A program made the position numbers and the translations under genes. The notes under the pieces were generated by a model. That model did no database searches. It saw only the letters and a list, made by a program, of their open reading frames with translations, and was not told the DNA's origin. Of a stretch of DNA of 32,249 nt, positions 1-9,500 are shown in pieces. The DNA is taken from contig JAVVEM010000039.1 in NCBI GenBank assembly GCA_032250805.1, positions 1 through 32,249 of the forward strand, in the 5' to 3' direction. The first letter of the stretch is position 1, and each line of letters opens with the position of its first letter. The DNA comes from B18-G4 sp032250805 (lineage in GTDB: Bacteria > Bacteroidota > Bacteroidia > Bacteroidales > B18-G4).

Positions 1-52
1 CCTTTAAGCTCAACCGGCAGGGATTGGAAAAGAAGAGGGTTCGTTTTAACAT
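1..52 (-). CDS. cas1: Cas1 endonuclease/integrase, N-terminal fragment (cut by window edge)
   Basis: An ATG at 50-52 on the minus strand opens a frame of 17 codons running off the left edge, reading MLKRTLFFSNPCRLSLK. This resembles the start of type II Cas1 proteins, which typically begin M-x-K-R-T followed by a short beta strand and a N-P-x-x-L-S-x-K stretch. Cas1 inserts new spacers into the CRISPR array together with Cas2. It starts 30 nt after the cas9 stop codon on the same strand, the usual cas9-cas1-cas2 order. The catalytic residues lie outside the window, so the call rests on the N-terminal motif and the position. Confidence 0.72.
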   Translation of the reverse strand, partial: MLKRTLFFSNPCRLSLK

Positions 53-82
53 GATGAATATTTTAACCCTTTACACAAATAA

Positions 83-3000
83 TTACCTTAATCGTTTTAT
101 TTCACCTAAAGTGGTCAATTCAAAATCAAACCCTTCAATCAATGCGTTGAATTGATTATGATTTAATTTTCGCTGTGCCTTATATTCTTCCCCGGCAACA
201 AAAAGGCCATCTTTAACTTTTAAATCTGAAGCCGGTGTGGCCTCCTGATGAAACCGCATAACAATGGTGGCATATTCATTAAGCTTACCTGATGAACTTT
301 TAATTTTTTGATTACTTAATCCGATAATTTTATAAAGTCTTTTCCTCAAATCCATCTCAGATAATTCCCAAACTTCCTCAGCCAACTTTTCCCATAGAAT
401 AACCATCGTTCCAATTTTCAGAAAAGCCTTAAGCTTTAATTCCATTTTACCTTTTTTCTTGCCTGAAGGAACAAGTCTATCAATTCCTCCCAATCCCTGG
501 GCCTTCAGAACTTTTTGAGTTGAATATTTAAAAAACTCTCCGGCTTCGAGATTATTGACAATATGAAAATCACGAATTATTTTGCCATTTGGATCAATGC
601 CTTCATAAATAGCCATAACATGATTCCCATCATTTACTGCATAAAAATCTTCTTTATAAGGTTTTGGGTTTTTCAAACGCTTGTCTCTTTGCTTTTTAAT
701 TTTTAAAGGACTGGTAACAGTGGGCTGGAAAACCCTCACTTTTTTGATGGGTATGCGGTCGCCGTTTTTTGCAGGTAAAGAATAAAGATTTTCTATCTGC
801 ATTTTTACATCTTCAATTTGTTTCCTGATCCCGTCCTCTTCCCATTCTTCAGCAGTTTGAAGATTTTTCTTCAGTTGTTCAATCGTTGTTCTTAATTCTT
901 TTTCTTCCTTTCGGGCATTGATTACGATCTCGCGCACACGTTCATCAACAATATTTTTCAAACTGCCATCGTCGAGCGTATCCAGTGGTTTGCGCACGAC
1001 AAACTTTATTTGTTTCACTTTTTCGCCATTTTTAAGAGTCTCTGTTTGCTCAATCGCACCATAAAAGGTTTCTTTGTGCAAGCTTCCCCTAACCGTATCG
1101 CCCTTCTGGTATATGGGTTTGCCTTCATTATTATATTGGATTTTACCTCGCTTTCGTAATTTCTTTTTACTCTGTTTTGGTAAAACATCCTGAGTGTGAT
1201 GAGAAATTAATATTTCGTCTTCAATTGCTGCAACATCTTCTACAAAGGTTTGCCATGGTTTTTTTACTTTCGGTTTTTGCTCAATCCCCTTAATTGCGAG
1301 CTCTTCCCAATCATGATAGAATTTGGCAAGGCGTTCATAGTTATCTTTGGTGATACAAGCAATTGTTATTGCATCAATACAGTGATGTATATGATTAACC
1401 CTTTCTTTCTTTTCATATTCATCCTGTAATCCCCAAATTTTTCTAAAATCTGCAACCGTATTGCCTTTTACGGTATATACACTGTCGAATAGTGTTTTTA
1501 AATATAATCGTGAATATTTTGTGATGATCCCGGTGTCGACCAACTGGCTGTTCTTGAATCCATCCGGAACATCCTTCATCATAAAACGATTGTACTTATT
1601 CCACCAATAATCCCGTTCAAACTTCAATTTATGTCGTTTTTGGATAGCCCTGTCTTTTGCTTCTTTATCTAATGCCTGGCCGGACTGCTTAACGGCACTA
1701 TTGATCTGCTTATCCAATTCATCAACATTTTCTTTCCAATGTTCAATGCGTTCTAATATCTCAGAGTGGTTGGGTAACTCAAACGGGATCTTGTTCCGTT
1801 TTACTGATCTGTTAAACACATTTTCACAGATCGTTTTATTCGCCTGTGAGTTATCAAATGACAAACTTCTTGGAATCGTGTGCTCGATATCATATTTGGG
1901 ATTAGCACCTAAAAAATCAGATAATCCTATTTCTGCACCTGTAAACAGGCATTTATGTTTTTGCTCTTCCCAGAGTTGATATTTGAGAATTTCGTCCTGT
2001 GACGGTTCTTTTTCACTACCAAAATGTTCCTTGATCTTACTTACCGCATCCTTTCTTTTCTTCTCATTTTCGCGTTGCCAGTCCTGCAATCCCTTTCTTT
2101 CATTTGCATTCAGCAAGCCTCTCGACATTTCTATATTTACTTTTGTATTGGCATCTATGATATCTTCCCGTATTAATTCATTCACTGCTTTTCGTAATTG
2201 ATGCAGGGCCCTCATGGCCATAGGGTTTCGGATTGATGCAACCATCGGTGTATTTAAATAATGCTTGCCATCATCTCCTTTTACGGGAGGTTTATATATT
2301 TCAATAGCAGAAGGATGATATAGTTTATCCAGTTTTGAATTTTCAACATTAAAATTATCCTGAAGAAATGCCTTTATACGTTCATCAATTCGTTGAATTT
2401 CTGCAAATTGTCCTTTGCCCTGATTTTTTTGCATTTGTACCTTGAACAGATTAAAAGCACTGGTTTCTATCGCAGATTTTCTATCAGCCGGAAATCCGGC
2501 ATATTTATTTTTTCCATAATAAGCCTCAATATTATTAACCAAATCATTACGATAAATCCTTTCAGCTTGTTCGCTCCAGTTTGCCCCCTCTTCTTTATTC
2601 AATTTAATTAAGCCATTTACAATTTCCGTTATCTGTTTTTCATCATTATGATGTGTAATAATATCGTAGACTACATTTCGTATTAATCGTTTATTTTCTT
2701 CGTTTTTCCATATAAGAGCCGGAATTATGTCGCTCATATTTGCCAGAAAAATTGCATGCGAATAAATTAGACCTTCCCGTAAATACGGCAATACTTTTTT
2801 TATTGCTTTCAGGCTAAGTGAAGCATATTCGTGCCTGGGTTTAATGCCAAGGAAATTTTTAAGTTTTTCATCATCAAAACCAAGCCTTATTCTTGCAAAA
2901 TTTTTAAGTTTTTCCTCGTCATCATATGTATACAACACATGCCATATATCATCAATATCAATGTATGAATTTTTATTATCTTTCAGTCGATTATATTCGA

Positions 3001-4120
3001 ATCGAACCTGCATAAATTCATCACCAAACAGTTCTTTCAGGCGAGCAGAAACCGGACATCCGCTTATACTGGTTTTCATATGGTAATTGAAAAGCCAGTC
3101 TTCCGGGTTGGTTTTTCCCGATCGAAAATATTTATACTGATGTTTGGGAGCTAGCTTTTTAGCTATATCCTCAAAATCAAAATGCTCTTTACTTTTCCTG
3201 TAAAAAAGTGGAATAATTGTTTCTTTCTCACTATTGTTTAAAAAACGCAACTTTTCATCATCAGGGCCCTTGATCTTAATGTTATTTACGAAGCTGAGCA
3301 TTCTGTATTCTTCAAACTCAGGCCTGGAAACCGGGCAACGGTTTTTGTTTTTCTCAAATGGACATTTTCCAATCAAACCCTTTTGCGACTTCAATGGTCT
3401 TTGGAAAAATATTGCTCTTTTCAACTGAGAAATAAAATCAGGAGAAAACTTCTGTATGTTGGATATTTTTACAAATTCATCGAGGTAATGTTCCTCCCGG
3501 TGTGTATAGGTATTTCTAATTTTCTCCCCCTTTATATATTTTTCATAAAAATATTGGCCAAGTGTATTATCCCCCTTTTTCTCATTAATTTCAGCAATTT
3601 CAATTTTAACAACACCAATATTTTCTTTGGTAGACTCCAAACGATTACTTTTAAATCCTCTTCGTTGGGCAATATGATATATCGCACGGCCAATGGCATA
3701 ACGATTTCGTTCTATTGTTTGGTCAAGCAGTTCGTTTGCTGCAAGATATCTGAAGTAATATGGGTTATTATTCTGTTCTTCATTGGTTAATAACCATTCC
3801 CTGAAACGAGGATTATTGGGATAAACTTTATCGTACCTCCACATCCTCAATTCTTCTTCAGTTAATTTAGGACAATAACCATGATCTGATAAAACCCTTA
3901 AAGTTTCAATTTTCCGCAATTTCCTTCTAAACTTAAGTCTTCTGGCACTGCGAAAGCCTGTTCGCTCAGCAGCTTTGGATCCCTCTATACCTTTTTCAAT
4001 TTTTACACCTTCCTGAAATATCCTCACTCCTTTCTTTAAAAGTGTAAACTCCTCACCATCCTTCTCAACAACAGCCCAGCCCACGCTGTTTGTACCCAGG
4101 TCTAATCCTAATATTTTCAT
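83..4120 (-). CDS. cas9: CRISPR-associated endonuclease Cas9, probably subtype II-C
   Basis: This is an RNA-guided double-strand DNA endonuclease of 1345 aa, within the range of the longer Cas9 proteins of Bacteroidota. The RuvC-I motif GLDLGTNSVGW contains D7. The arginine-rich bridge helix spans about residues 53-78. RuvC-II is NIEMSRG with E664. The HNH motif DIEHTIPRSLSFDNS carries H747 and lies between RuvC-II and RuvC-III. RuvC-III is HHCIDAITIA with H913 and D916. All expected catalytic residues of both nuclease sites are present, so the protein should be active. The ATG at 4120 places D7 exactly where the family has it. A divergent tracrRNA lies upstream and cas1 follows 30 nt downstream. 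No csn2 or cas4 gene is visible, which together with cas1 directly after cas9 suggests II-C; cas2 and further genes are out of view. The gene is clearly AT-richer than the metal efflux and carboxyltransferase genes, which fits horizontal acquisition. Confidence 0.97.
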   Translation of the reverse strand: MKILGLDLGTNSVGWAVVEKDGEEFTLLKKGVRIFQEGVKIEKGIEGSKAAERTGFRSARRLKFRRKLRKIETLRVLSDHGYCPKLTEEELRMWRYDKVYPNNPRFREWLLTNEEQNNNPYYFRYLAANELLDQTIERNRYAIGRAIYHIAQRRGFKSNRLESTKENIGVVKIEIAEINEKKGDNTLGQYFYEKYIKGEKIRNTYTHREEHYLDEFVKISNIQKFSPDFISQLKRAIFFQRPLKSQKGLIGKCPFEKNKNRCPVSRPEFEEYRMLSFVNNIKIKGPDDEKLRFLNNSEKETIIPLFYRKSKEHFDFEDIAKKLAPKHQYKYFRSGKTNPEDWLFNYHMKTSISGCPVSARLKELFGDEFMQVRFEYNRLKDNKNSYIDIDDIWHVLYTYDDEEKLKNFARIRLGFDDEKLKNFLGIKPRHEYASLSLKAIKKVLPYLREGLIYSHAIFLANMSDIIPALIWKNEENKRLIRNVVYDIITHHNDEKQITEIVNGLIKLNKEEGANWSEQAERIYRNDLVNNIEAYYGKNKYAGFPADRKSAIETSAFNLFKVQMQKNQGKGQFAEIQRIDERIKAFLQDNFNVENSKLDKLYHPSAIEIYKPPVKGDDGKHYLNTPMVASIRNPMAMRALHQLRKAVNELIREDIIDANTKVNIEMSRGLLNANERKGLQDWQRENEKKRKDAVSKIKEHFGSEKEPSQDEILKYQLWEEQKHKCLFTGAEIGLSDFLGANPKYDIEHTIPRSLSFDNSQANKTICENVFNRSVKRNKIPFELPNHSEILERIEHWKENVDELDKQINSAVKQSGQALDKEAKDRAIQKRHKLKFERDYWWNKYNRFMMKDVPDGFKNSQLVDTGIITKYSRLYLKTLFDSVYTVKGNTVADFRKIWGLQDEYEKKERVNHIHHCIDAITIACITKDNYERLAKFYHDWEELAIKGIEQKPKVKKPWQTFVEDVAAIEDEILISHHTQDVLPKQSKKKLRKRGKIQYNNEGKPIYQKGDTVRGSLHKETFYGAIEQTETLKNGEKVKQIKFVVRKPLDTLDDGSLKNIVDERVREIVINARKEEKELRTTIEQLKKNLQTAEEWEEDGIRKQIEDVKMQIENLYSLPAKNGDRIPIKKVRVFQPTVTSPLKIKKQRDKRLKNPKPYKEDFYAVNDGNHVMAIYEGIDPNGKIIRDFHIVNNLEAGEFFKYSTQKVLKAQGLGGIDRLVPSGKKKGKMELKLKAFLKIGTMVILWEKLAEEVWELSEMDLRKRLYKIIGLSNQKIKSSSGKLNEYATIVMRFHQEATPASDLKVKDGLFVAGEEYKAQRKLNHNQFNALIEGFDFELTTLGEIKRLR

Positions 4121-4171
4121 ATGTATATTATTTAATAATTATGATAAGAAAAATGAAAATTAATAAAAATA

Positions 4172-4202
4172 TTGGAAATAGTATAATTTTAATTTATATT
4201 TG
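4172..4202 (+). promoter_or_regulatory. Promoter of the tracrRNA
   Basis: A TTG at 4172-4174 and a perfect -7 box TATATTTG at 4195-4202 are separated by 20 nt. This matches the Bacteroidota housekeeping promoter TTTG-N19-21-TAnnTTTG. The predicted transcription start is at about 4207-4209, directly at the beginning of the anti-repeat. Confidence 0.75.
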
Positions 4203-4207
4203 CAGGT

Positions 4208-4282
4208 ATTACATCTTATCACAATAAGGCTATATGCCGAAGGATGTAAATCCTATACTCCTGCTTCGGTGGGAGTTTTTTT
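4208..4282 (+). ncRNA. tracrRNA of the type II CRISPR-Cas system
   Basis: This RNA of about 75 nt is transcribed divergently from cas9. It should pair with the CRISPR repeat, allow RNase III processing and load the guide into Cas9. In order it shows an anti-repeat (about 4208-4225, ending in ATCACAAT), a small nexus hairpin GGC-TATAT-GCC (4228-4238), a second hairpin AGGAT-GTAA-ATCCT (4241-4254) and a terminator hairpin (4257-4276) followed by seven T. The element order anti-repeat, AAGGC nexus, hairpin, UUCG terminator is typical of II-C tracrRNAs. The anti-repeat implies that the repeat begins close to [GA]TTGTGATAAGATGTAATA. The array is not in the window, so this prediction can be tested against flanking sequence. 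The 5' end is inferred from the promoter. Confidence 0.88.
4257..4282 (+). terminator. Rho-independent terminator of the tracrRNA
   Basis: An 8-bp stem ACTCCTGC / GTGGGAGT, including two G-U pairs, is closed by a TTCG tetraloop and followed by a run of seven T (4276-4282). It also forms the 3' hairpin of the tracrRNA. Confidence 0.88.
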
Positions 4283-4422
4283 GTGCCCACGGGTTCTAAA
4301 CCTGCAATAACTTCATATGCAAAATTTGATGTAAAATCAGCATATAAAATGTATTTTTACATATAAGCCAAGATGCAACTGGCCGGAGGATTAGGGGGAT
4401 TATGTTTGACCATAATGTAAAC

Positions 4423-4452
4423 TGTCCAGTAAATGCATGAATAAACTGGACA
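4423..4452. repeat. 8-bp perfect inverted repeat, possible insertion-sequence end remnant
   Basis: TGTCCAGT at 4423-4430 and its exact complement ACTGGACA at 4445-4452 are separated by 14 nt. No run of T follows, so it is not a classic terminator. Ends of this general kind occur in some insertion sequences, but no transposase lies nearby; that origin is speculation. Confidence 0.4.
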
Positions 4453-4685
4453 TTTAATAAAATTTACGTAAGTTGGAGTTTTTCATATAGTTCTGGTTAT
4501 TAACTATTAATGGAAATTAAAACGCTCGACCAGATAGATTTACCTTGTATCTGAATTTTGCATAGGTGATTTTCCCTTTTTATTTCTATCAACCTCATGC
4601 TGGTGCGCAAGCGGGGGCCGAACTGATCACTTGAGTAAAACACCCCTCCCACCACAACCGACCGTGGTATCGACAAATTTTTTGT

Positions 4686-4693
4686 TAAATTTG
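4686..4693 (+). promoter_or_regulatory. Putative -7 box upstream of the gene at 4734
   Basis: TAAATTTG matches TAnnTTTG exactly and lies 40 nt before the ATG at 4734. No good TTTG box is seen at the -33 position. Confidence 0.4.
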
Positions 4694-4733
4694 CTACAAA
4701 GGGCCAATCATATAAGCCGGGAAATCCATTACC

Positions 4734-5360
4734 ATGCCACACCAGATAAAAGCACCTTCCGAAAGCCTTCCTGTTTCATGTTTACATAAAGGATTGCATG
4801 TTAAATGGGAGCAATTATTTACCTGCGGCGACGGGGCATTTCAAACGTTTTGGTTTAAAATACTCGATTTCGACGATGAATGGATCAAGGCAGAGGCTCT
4901 GTTTGATAAACCGGGTTGTTTTGTAAAAGTTTTTGAAAAGCCTTCACATTTCGGAAGAGTTTTTAAATTCAGGCATCATGAGGTTATCGGTGCCAGGGGA
5001 ACAATGGAATGGAACATTGAAAATTTATATGTTTCGTGTTCAGAGAGGGTGCTGAATGGTGAACCCGTTGGATTCTTTTACCGCCCCGTAAATTTTAAAG
5101 CCCGGCATTTTGAACGGCATTTTTTTGCCATGAGCGAAATCCCCCTGGATAAATACGGTATACCCCGAATTGAAATCCCGCTAAAAATGCTGCTTGAACT
5201 GGATAACAGCATCCGGCCCTACCTTCACCATGCCGCATATTATGGAGTTATAAAGGATGGAGAGAATTTTAAAGCCTTAAGCCAGGAAGATATCACCGAC
5301 AAGAGCGACAGGATATTTCCCTGCATGTTTGCAGGCTTCCGGCCCTCAGAATTCTACTGA
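4734..5360 (+). CDS. Hypothetical protein, 208 aa
   Basis: I do not recognise the family. The protein appears soluble: there is no signal peptide or membrane segment, and many aromatic residues (W, F, Y, H) are spread along the chain. The middle part (about residues 40-125) alternates hydrophobic and charged residues in a way that suggests a mainly beta fold. The ATG at 4734 is the first in frame and is preceded by a TAnnTTTG box 40 nt upstream, which supports a real gene. It stands alone between the CRISPR locus and the metal efflux operon and converges on the latter with a gap of about 23 nt. No function can be assigned. Confidence 0.7.
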   Translation: MPHQIKAPSESLPVSCLHKGLHVKWEQLFTCGDGAFQTFWFKILDFDDEWIKAEALFDKPGCFVKVFEKPSHFGRVFKFRHHEVIGARGTMEWNIENLYVSCSERVLNGEPVGFFYRPVNFKARHFERHFFAMSEIPLDKYGIPRIEIPLKMLLELDNSIRPYLHHAAYYGVIKDGENFKALSQEDITDKSDRIFPCMFAGFRPSEFY

Positions 5361-5383
5361 CAATTTTCCCGGCCGGTCCTTTA

Positions 5384-6562
5384 CTAATTCCACTTTTCGA
5401 GTTCGGCAATGGCCTTGTGCATTTCGCGCCTGCTCTCAATCGCTTTGATCACTGTTTCGTAGTAAAACTGCACTTCGACAAGATATTCTATCAGCGAGAT
5501 CTCGCCCAGGTCATAGGCCTTTTTCAATAATCCGGCATTATCCACTCCCTCCAGCGACCGGCTATAGGCATCGCCCAGGCGTTGAAGGTCGAGGGCCGCA
5601 TTGTAACTGTTCTTTAACTGATTGTACAACTGCAGCCGTAAATCGGTCATCAGGGCCACCCCTGCCGCGGCCTGCGCCCTGGCTGCCTTCACAGTGTTTT
5701 TGTTCTCCCATAAGGGGATCGACAGGCCCACACTCAGGCCCTGGTACTTTTCGCCCACCACTTTCTCGCTCATGTAGCCGGCCTCGAATTTCGGAAGGCT
5801 CAGGGCCCTGTTCAGTTTTTCCTCGTTCTCATGTATGCTCACCTCCCTGCTCATATATTGCAGTAAGGGATTGTTGCTCTCAACACCGTCAAACCACGCG
5901 TCAAAGTCGCCGGGCAGTGCTGCAGGCGCATATCCAGCAGCTTCAAAATGCAGTTCCTTCCCTCCGTTCATCCTCGTAAGTTCTGCCTGCAGGCGCCTGG
6001 CTTCGGCCTGCAAACGGCCATGGTCGTTGCTGATATTGGCCAGGTTAAGCTGTGCCTTGTTGTGCTCGAGAATATTTACGCGGCCTTTCGCATACATCTT
6101 TTCCACCGCTTCGGCAATGCTTTCGGCATACGCGAGCAGCCTTCCGTTCTCGTCCATTAATTTGTTGTAATACACCAGGTCGATGCAGATCAGCTTTGCT
6201 TCATACAGAAGCTTTCTCTTTTCCACACTGTATTCGAGCATGGCCTGCTCCGTTTGCAGGTCGGCAATGTTGCTTCGGTATTTATATGCCGATGGGAAAT
6301 CAAATGATTGCATCACGCTAAAATCCGTTCGTGTGCCTATCTCGCCGGGATTGCCCCAGAGGTAGTTAAAACCGGCTTCGGGATTTTGCAGCCAGATGCC
6401 TGTACGGCTTTCGAGCTTTTGTGCTTCGGCTTTTTGCCTGAGCGCCTGCAGGGTGGTATTGTTTTTTTCGATCAAGGCAAGCACGGCCGAAAAGTCCTGC
6501 TGCGCATTTACACAGCCAAAGGCAAACACCACCATAAATATATTGATCAATTGCTTTTTCAT
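5384..6562 (-). CDS. TolC-family outer-membrane channel of a metal RND efflux system (CusC/CzcC-like)
   Basis: This 392-aa protein has an N-terminal signal peptide ending near VNAQQ (about residue 20). Two long helical, Ala/Leu/Glu-rich repeats follow, with stretches such as NNTTLQALRQKAEAQK, as expected for outer-membrane efflux proteins forming a trimeric periplasmic tunnel. It is slightly short for TolC but usual for CzcC-type proteins. It is the last gene of the efflux operon, and its ATG overlaps the pump stop codon by four bases (ATGA at 6559-6562), indicating translational coupling. Its role is to pass the exported ion through the outer membrane. Direct metal selectivity cannot be read from this component. 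Confidence 0.88.
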   Translation of the reverse strand: MKKQLINIFMVVFAFGCVNAQQDFSAVLALIEKNNTTLQALRQKAEAQKLESRTGIWLQNPEAGFNYLWGNPGEIGTRTDFSVMQSFDFPSAYKYRSNIADLQTEQAMLEYSVEKRKLLYEAKLICIDLVYYNKLMDENGRLLAYAESIAEAVEKMYAKGRVNILEHNKAQLNLANISNDHGRLQAEARRLQAELTRMNGGKELHFEAAGYAPAALPGDFDAWFDGVESNNPLLQYMSREVSIHENEEKLNRALSLPKFEAGYMSEKVVGEKYQGLSVGLSIPLWENKNTVKAARAQAAAGVALMTDLRLQLYNQLKNSYNAALDLQRLGDAYSRSLEGVDNAGLLKKAYDLGEISLIEYLVEVQFYYETVIKAIESRREMHKAIAELEKWN

Positions 6563-9500
6563 AGTTTTTCGTTTTTCAGTATTCCTCTCCTGCTCATGAT
6601 GCTGTATACCAGCGGAACTACATAAATATTCAGGAGCGTTGAGCTCAGGAGCCCCCCCAGGATGACTTTGGCCATGGGGCTCTGTATTTCATTGCCGGTA
6701 GCACCTCCGTTCAGTGCCAGCGGAATGAGGGCCAGTGCGGCCGTGAGTGCAGTCATCAGTATGGGGTACAACCTGTCGGTTGATCCTTTTAAGATCGTTA
6801 CATCCAGTTCTTCACCTTGTTCCTGCATATGGCGGTATCGCGAAACCAGCAGTATGCCGTTACGCGTGGCGATGCCAAAAAGGGTAATAAACCCGATAAT
6901 TACCGGTATGCTGATGATGGCCGAAGTAAAAAATACGGCAAACACACCTCCGATCAATGCCAGTGGCAGGTTGAGCAGGATAATGCCCGCCAGCCTGGCA
7001 TTTCTGAACTCCTGGAACAGGATCAAAAAGATCACGAAAATGGCAAGGATCGAAGTGATAAGCAGGGTTTGCGATGCTTTGGCCTCACTTTCAAACTGTC
7101 CGCCATATTCAATACGGTATCCTTCGGGCAAAACGATGTTTTCATTGACATGGTCCCTGATACTGTTTACCACCGTGCGGATGTCGCTGCCCGCCACATT
7201 GGCCGAGATTACGATCTTGCGCTGTACATTTTCCCTGCTAATACCGTTCGGACCGCTCACGGAAACGATCTCAGCAACCTGCTCCATGGGCACCTGCCTG
7301 CCATCGTAAGTACTGATGAGTGCCGTTTTCAACCCCTCAAGGCTTTGGTTGTAATCCCTGTCCATCCATAAAACCAGGTCGTAGCGCTCCTGATCTTCAT
7401 AAATATCCGAAAGTTTTTTTCCGGCAAAAGCGATCTCAACAAATTCATTGAACTCCTCCAGGGTGATCCCGTAATGTGCCAGCATTTCCCTGTTGGCTTT
7501 CACCTGTATCTGGGGGATCTCCGTTTGCTGTTCCAGGCTCACGTCGACCAGTCCGGGGATATCGGCAATAACACTTTGCACCTCTTTGCCGATATTGAAC
7601 ATGGTAATAAGGTCGGTACCAAACAATTTTATGGCAATATTTGCCCTGGTGCCCGAGAGCATATGGTCAATGCGATGCCCCAGGGGCTGACCCACAGTTG
7701 AAGCGATACCGGGAATACCGTCGAGGGTGGCACGCACTTCCTTCAGGAATTCCTGCCTCGACCTGTCATCCAGTTCGAAGTTCACATCAATCTCGGCGCT
7801 GTTTGTGGTTTGCGAGTGCTCGTCGAGCTCACCCCTGCCCGTTCGGCGCGCCGTACTGCTCACCTCAGGGATGGCCAGCAGCTCCGTTTCGATAAGGTTT
7901 CCCAGCGCATTGCTTTCTTCGAGCGAGATCCCCGGGCTGCTAATGGCCGAAATGGTGAGTGAGCCTTCATTGAATTCGGGCAAAAAGCTCCTGCCCATAT
8001 TTGAAAAGGCCAGAAGGGCCAGCACAAAAAGGGCCAGGGAAGAAGAAAGAATCAATGCCTTTCGCCTGAGGGCCCAAACCAACGATTGCTGGTAATACTT
8101 CGACAGATTTCTGGTGAGCCAGCCTTCCTTGCTTCTCTTCGAAAGGTATGCGGGCCCCGACAATAACATTTTGCACAAGAGCGGTGTAAGGGTAATGGCA
8201 ACCAGCAACGATACCGAAAGGCTCACAATATAGGCGATGCCCAATGGTTTGAGCATTCTTCCTTCCATCCCCGACAGGAAAAAAAGTGGAATAAATGCCA
8301 CAATAATGATCAGTGTTGCATTTAATATGGAGGCTCTGATCTCGCGTGAGGCCTCAAACACGACCTTGAAAGCCGAAGCCCGCTCGTTTGGGGGCTTGCT
8401 GTGGTTTTGCCGCAGACGCTTATACACATTTTCAACATCGATAATGGCATCGTCGACGAGCGAACCAATGGCAATGGCCAGCCCGCCCAGGGTCATGGTA
8501 TTGATGTTCATGCCCAGGAGGTACATCACGATCATGGCCGTAAGCAATGAAATGGGTATGGCCAGCACAGAGATAATGGTGGTACGGAAGCTTCCCAAAA
8601 ACAGGAAAAGGATGATCACCACAAAGATGGCCCCTTCGATCAGTGCCCGGCCCACATTGTCTACCGATTTTCCGATAAAGTCGGCCTGCCGGAAGATATC
8701 GGTGGTCATGCGCACATCCGGGGGCAGTGATTTACGAAGCTCTTCAAGGTTTTCTTCTATCCGTTCGGTAACATTTACCGTGTTGATATTTGGTTGTTTT
8801 GATACGGATAGTATTACCGACGGGCTGGCATTTTGTGAGGCATGCCCCATTTTTACTGCACTTCCCACCCGCACTTCAGCCAGGTCGCGCACGCGTACAG
8901 GTTTGCCGTTAACAGTCTTGATGTAGGCGTTGCCCAGTTCATCAAGATCGTAGCTGCGTGCGATCCCTCTCACCACATATTCATTTCCAAATTGTCGCAG
9001 CACACCGCCGTTTTTATTCATGCTGATATTTTCGCACACCCGGGCCAGCTCATGCAGACTCACCCCATAGTATTTCATCAGATCGGGATCGGCCATCACC
9101 TGGTATTGCTTGTAATCGCCGCCAATAATGGTAACCTGCGACACGCCGCCTGTGGCCAGTATAACCGGTTTGAGGTTCCACTCGGCAAGGGTGCGCAACT
9201 CCATCATGGAGGTGCTGTCGGACTGTAATCCGATAAACAGGATCTCGCCCATCACACTTGATTGCGGCGCCAGTGCCGGTTCAATGCCTTCGGGTATGAC
9301 AGAGGCAAGCATCACCAGCTTTTCGCTTACAACCTGGCGGGCCTTGTAAATATCCGTTCCCCAGTCGAACTCCACCCATACAAACGAAAACCCATGCGAA
9401 GAGGCCGAACGCACCCGGCGCACCTCTGTAGCGCCATTCACAGCAGTTTCGATAGGAAAAGTAACCAGCCGCTCAACTTCTTCGGCAGCCATATTATGGG

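Larger units (their letters stand above)
4283..4733. other. Non-coding stretch between the tracrRNA and an unknown gene
   Basis: I see no convincing gene here. It is AT-rich up to about 4590 and contains a weak hairpin ATGTA-TTTT-TACAT near 4350-4363, an 8-bp inverted repeat (4423-4452) and a promoter-like box at 4686-4693. A possible frame on the minus strand (4500-4742) has no recognisable protein features and overlaps the start of the plus-strand gene, so I do not call it. Confidence 0.5.

Noticed and set aside
1701..3790. Several plus-strand frames of 64-135 codons opposite cas9
   Set aside because: They lie wholly within the strong cas9 frame on the other strand, have Ser/Phe-rich low-quality translations and no motifs.
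1..4500. CRISPR array inside the window
   Set aside because: No series of equal repeats with spacers is present on either side of cas9. The array must lie left of the window, after cas1/cas2, if it exists.
4500..4742. 80-codon minus-strand frame upstream of the hypothetical gene
   Set aside because: No recognisable features. It overlaps the start of the plus-strand gene, and its composition changes along its length like non-coding DNA.
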